Shown here one piece after another: positions 6,171-8,367 of a stretch of DNA of 8,367 nucleotides; within the stretch, counting starts at the first letter, position 1; every line of letters begins with the position of its first letter. Location: assembly GCA_009781925.1 (NCBI GenBank), contig WQUU01000312.1, forward strand, positions 1-8,367, read 5' to 3'. Under the pieces are notes generated by a model. That model did not search any database. It was not told the origin of the DNA and saw only the letters and a program-made list of their open reading frames with translations. Origin of the DNA: Bacillota bacterium (GTDB taxonomy: Bacteria; Bacillota; Clostridia; Oscillospirales; Oscillospiraceae). The position numbers and the translations under genes were made by a program.

Positions 6171-6360
6171 TCAGAGCGTAAGGGATGGGCGGCGCAATTC
6201 CTCACGCATCCGCGCGATAAACCACAGATACTCGTCATAGCTCTCATACGGCGCGGGCTCGGTCAGGTTGTAGTCGATCGGCGCGCTGGAAAATCGGCGA
6301 CACCTCGGTCGCCAGCGCGCACCACGCGGGAAGGTCGTGCTCAGTGGCCCATCGAATCAG
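6171..6360 (-). pseudogene. Remnant resembling a GNAT acetyltransferase N-terminus
   Basis: Read on the minus strand, GGAGG (6370-6374) stands 9 nt before CTG-ATT-CGA, which translates LIRWATEHDLPAWCALATEV and then SPIF. This looks like the first strand and helix of a GNAT-family acetyltransferase whose ATG has become CTG. The frame stops after about 38 codons. A neighbouring frame continues with NLTEPAPYESYDEYLWFIAR and MREELRR before a TGA at 6171-6173, so at least one frameshift or junction is present. No acetyl-CoA binding motif remains. The second segment is not recognised. The remnant is far too short and broken to be functional. Confidence 0.5.
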
Positions 6361-6380
6361 CGGGGAGTTCCTCCGTTCAA

Positions 6381-6584
6381 AAAGATCTATGTGAGTATAC
6401 CATTGATCAGGAAGTAAAGCGATTGATCCAATACGTGGCCGATAACAGTCTCCCCGGAACCTGCGTCTCCCTCAATCTCATGTCCGCAAAAGGAAAAGAG
6501 AGATTCTACGAAAGACTGGATTTTAAGCGGCGGCCCAGTGAAGCCGACGGCGCCGGAATGGAACTGGTGATAGAAAAAAGATAA
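6381..6584 (+). pseudogene. Remnant resembling a GNAT acetyltransferase C-terminus
   Basis: A plus-strand frame ending in TAA at 6582-6584 encodes QEVKRLIQYVADNSLPGTC, then VSLNLMSAKGKERFYERLDF, then KRRPSEADGAGMELVIEK. The LMSAKGKExFYExxxFxxRP...GAGM pattern matches the C-terminal end of GNAT acetyltransferases. The acetyl-CoA binding loop (RxxGxG) and everything before it are missing, and no start codon with a ribosome binding site precedes it. It points away from the N-terminus-like remnant at 6171-6360, with only about 20 bp between them. The frame stays open upstream to 6087, but that part has no recognisable protein character. Confidence 0.55.
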
Positions 6585-6611
6585 TCATTGCTCCCATCCG
6601 CAAATTTCCGA

Positions 6612-6641
6612 TTGACTACAATCCCACAAAGCGCGTATAAT
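6612..6641 (+). promoter_or_regulatory. Promoter for ssrA
   Basis: TTGACT (6612-6617, 5/6 match) and a perfect TATAAT (6636-6641) are separated by 18 bp, a strong sigma-A type promoter. Transcription would start near 6648, leaving about 44 nt of leader, including three TGTTAAC heptamers, to be removed by RNase P before mature tmRNA begins at 6692. Confidence 0.8.
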
Positions 6642-6660
6642 GTAAAGGCACTGCACCACC

Positions 6661-6681
6661 TGTTAACTGTTAACTGTTAAC
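6661..6681 (+). repeat. Tandem heptamer (TGTTAAC) x3
   Basis: Three perfect head-to-tail copies of TGTTAAC, followed by TG, lie between the ssrA promoter and the mature tmRNA 5' end. Each unit contains the palindrome GTTAAC. They would fall within the transcribed leader. Confidence 0.9.
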
Positions 6682-6691
6682 TGCCCTTCAT

Positions 6692-7050
6692 GGGGGCGTA
6701 CCGGTTTCGACGGGGGTGTGGAGGCAGAGGCAGCGGGCGGATGCGCCTACCATCCTTAAAATGGGCACCTATAAATTAACCAACAACAATAACACTGCAC
6801 TTCTCGCTGCTTAGGCAGTGAGCGTCCCTGCCGGGAGCGCCGCGGCCCGGTAAGGGGCGTCGATGAGCGGCCACCGTGAGCGCGCAAAGCTTTGAGCGCG
6901 CCATGCATCATGAAGCTACCCGAACACGCCGCGTGGCGGCTTGCGGTGTGAAGTCGGGGAATCGGGGCAACCCAAAATAACCGCCTGCGCCCGGAGAAAC
7001 CGCTGTTAAAACGCTTTCGGACGGGAGTTCAACTCTCCCCGCCTCCACCA
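6692..7050 (+). ncRNA. ssrA: Transfer-messenger RNA (tmRNA)
   Basis: tmRNA rescues stalled ribosomes with SmpB and adds a degradation tag. The 5' end shows the conserved GGGGGCGTACCGGTTTCGAC. The 3' end has a T-arm (GGGAG-TTCAACT-CTCCC) and CGCCTCCACCA, which pairs with the 5' GGGGGCG as the acceptor stem. The tag frame ends GCT-GCT-TAG (stop at 6812-6814). The stop lies in the loop of a CACTGC/GCAGTG stem (6793-6798 with 6815-6820), the usual helix 5 arrangement. The frame reads GTYKLTNNNNTALLAA if GGC at 6764 is the resume codon; the exact resume codon is not certain. Length (359 nt) and CCA end are normal. Non-ssrA sequence begins at 7051, with a mobile-element recombinase oriented towards it. 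Confidence 0.97.
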
Positions 7051-8367
7051 AACGACCGTTAGGCGAACTAATTTCGTCTAGGTCAACATCAAAATGGCTG
7101 TCTTGTGCGTTGCACAGGATAGTCATTTTGTCGTCATAGAGGTAAATTTTGTTGACCAGCATATCAACCAGGCCCTGCCGATATTTGGGGTCATTGATGT
7201 CGCCCTTTTTAAACTGCGACAGGAAAAAGCGAATTTCCTGAACTGTGGGCGCGGGGTGCTGAACCTCTTCCAGCAACCGCTGTTGTTCCAGTTCGGCGTG
7301 TTCCTTCCTTTTTTGGGCGATGCGCTCTACAATAATATCTGCTATTTCCCCGTTGTCCAAGGCTTTGAGCAAGTTCTCCGTGGCCCGCTCATTTTCTTTG
7401 AGCTGTTTATTCAGCCGCTTGATAATATCATTGTTGCGCTCCCGCTCGCAAAGGTCAACAACCTCCTTGGCAATGGTGTTGATGTTTTCTGGCGTCAGAA
7501 ACGCTCTCAGCTCTGTAATGACCAAATCCTCCAGATAATCCTTGCTGATTGATTTTTTCTTGCATGACTTATCGCGGCGGTTGGTGACACATTGATAGTA
7601 ATAGTATTTCTTTTCTGTCATACTTGTCCCGCTACTGCCCGTCATAGCGGCTTTGCAATAACCACAGAACAATTTCGTGCTCAATAGATAATTCACGGTT
7701 GCTTTCGCTCTTGCGGGAGCTTTTTTATTTTTCTCCATAATCCTTTGGGCCTCCTCAAATAAGTCATCATCAACTATGCGAGGTAACTTGCTTGGAAATT
7801 CCTTATCACGGTATGTATATACACCAATATATCTCTTGTTTGTAAGAATCCGGTGAATACTGCACTTGTTAAATTCATTGCCGTATGAGATCTTCACCTG
7901 ATTGGCATTCAGATAGCGGATAATTGCGGCCATCGTTTGCCCCGCAATATACATCTCAAATATTTTTACGACAATCGGCGCTGTATCTGGGTCAACCTCA
8001 AATTGCTTGTCCGAATTGACCCGAAAACCCAGCGCCACGTTACCGCCTGTGGAAAGACATTTTTCAGCGTTAATGTCCATGCCCCGTCGGATTTTTTGCG
8101 ACAGCTCGACGCTGTAATATTCCGCCATGCCCTCCAAGACAGCCTCCATCAATACGCCGCTCGCATCTTGGGAAATATTTTCACGAGCGGATAATACTCG
8201 CACACCATTCTTCTTCAGCTTGGCCTTGTATGTCGCGCTGTCGAAGCGGATACGGGCAAAGCGGTCAAGCTGATAAACAAGCCCCCCCTCGAAGTGTTTT
8301 TTGGAACTGTCTTCAATCATGCGTAGGAACTCAGGCCGATGATCCGTCGTGCCGGAAATGGCGCGGT
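6908..8367 (-). CDS. Large serine recombinase (site-specific integrase), N-terminus beyond window
   Basis: 485 residues are visible. The frame is open to the right edge (RAISGTTDHRPEFLRMIEDS), so the true start and the catalytic serine lie outside; an internal ATG at 8320 is not the start. The resolvase-domain end is clear (VYQLDRFARIRFDSATYKAK, then LEGMAEYYSVELSQKIRRGM). Next come a recombinase domain (NVALGFRVNSD, then DTAPIVVKIFEMYIAG), a zinc ribbon (LFCGYCKAAMTGSSG and YYYYQCVTNRRDKSCKKK) and a coiled coil (KRLNKQLKENERATENLLKA). The typical family ending KIYLYDDKMTIL is reached near 7110. The frame then crosses 7050 and reads antisense through tmRNA, adding LVEAGRVELPSESVLTAVSP and 27 more residues before TGA at 6908-6910. 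Base composition is visibly more AT-rich than the rest of the window. It likely integrates and excises the element to which it belongs. Confidence 0.93.
   Translation of the reverse strand, partial: RAISGTTDHRPEFLRMIEDSSKKHFEGGLVYQLDRFARIRFDSATYKAKLKKNGVRVLSARENISQDASGVLMEAVLEGMAEYYSVELSQKIRRGMDINAEKCLSTGGNVALGFRVNSDKQFEVDPDTAPIVVKIFEMYIAGQTMAAIIRYLNANQVKISYGNEFNKCSIHRILTNKRYIGVYTYRDKEFPSKLPRIVDDDLFEEAQRIMEKNKKAPARAKATVNYLLSTKLFCGYCKAAMTGSSGTSMTEKKYYYYQCVTNRRDKSCKKKSISKDYLEDLVITELRAFLTPENINTIAKEVVDLCERERNNDIIKRLNKQLKENERATENLLKALDNGEIADIIVERIAQKRKEHAELEQQRLLEEVQHPAPTVQEIRFFLSQFKKGDINDPKYRQGLVDMLVNKIYLYDDKMTILCNAQDSHFDVDLDEISSPNGRLVEAGRVELPSESVLTAVSPGAGGYFGLPRFPDFTPQAATRRVRVAS
7051..7070. mobile_element. 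Probable chromosome/element junction at the ssrA 3' end
   Basis: Mature tmRNA ends with CCA at 7048-7050. From 7051 the sequence no longer belongs to ssrA and base composition falls. The next coding sequence is a serine recombinase facing the tmRNA. This arrangement indicates an attachment-site junction at or just inside the tmRNA 3' end. The exact crossover cannot be fixed because the other end of the element is outside the window. Confidence 0.6.

Noticed and set aside
6087..6584. Plus-strand open frame of 165 codons read as one gene
   Set aside because: Only the last 67 residues look like a protein family. The first part crosses a decayed repeat and lies antisense to another gene remnant, and no ribosome binding site fits.

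Overview
The window looks like chromosomal DNA from a fairly GC-rich Firmicute of the class Clostridia, probably Oscillospiraceae-like. This is inferred from a WalR/WalK-type two-component pair, a MecA-like adaptor, strong AGGAGG-type ribosome binding sites, a tmRNA and SmpB of Firmicute type, and several short palindromic repeat families of a kind common in such genomes. No 16S rRNA is present, so the assignment stays at that level.

Layout. Positions 1-2210 (minus strand) hold a NUDIX hydrolase of ADP-ribose pyrophosphatase type, then a WalR/PhoB-like response regulator, then the N-terminal 246 residues of its sensor histidine kinase, which runs off the left edge. A good extended -10 promoter precedes the NUDIX gene. 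A palindromic 'GTCATTGCGAG' repeat sits at each of the two gene junctions. One copy has replaced the NUDIX stop codon and added 13 residues. Positions 2330-2952 hold a second large inverted repeat and then a MecA-like adaptor gene on the plus strand. A small secreted cysteine-rich peptide (minus, 3020-3253) follows, with its own rho-independent terminator. On the plus strand come a polytopic membrane protein, a YcxB-like membrane protein, smpB and a cyclophilin (ppiB). Stacked repeats separate the last two.

Positions 6091-6600 are gene-poor. They hold a degraded repeat and two oppositely oriented fragments resembling GNAT acetyltransferases. A strong promoter and three tandem TGTTAAC heptamers then lead into ssrA (tmRNA, 6692-7050), so both partners of trans-translation (SmpB and tmRNA) lie within 2.2 kb.

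Immediately after the tmRNA CCA end begins lower-GC DNA carrying a large serine recombinase on the minus strand, cut by the right edge. Its reading frame has no stop before ssrA. It continues antisense through the tmRNA 3' half, so the integrated gene would encode a 47-residue tail specified by the host ssrA. This is best read as one end of an integrated mobile element using the ssrA 3' end as its attachment site, and it is the most interesting feature of the window.
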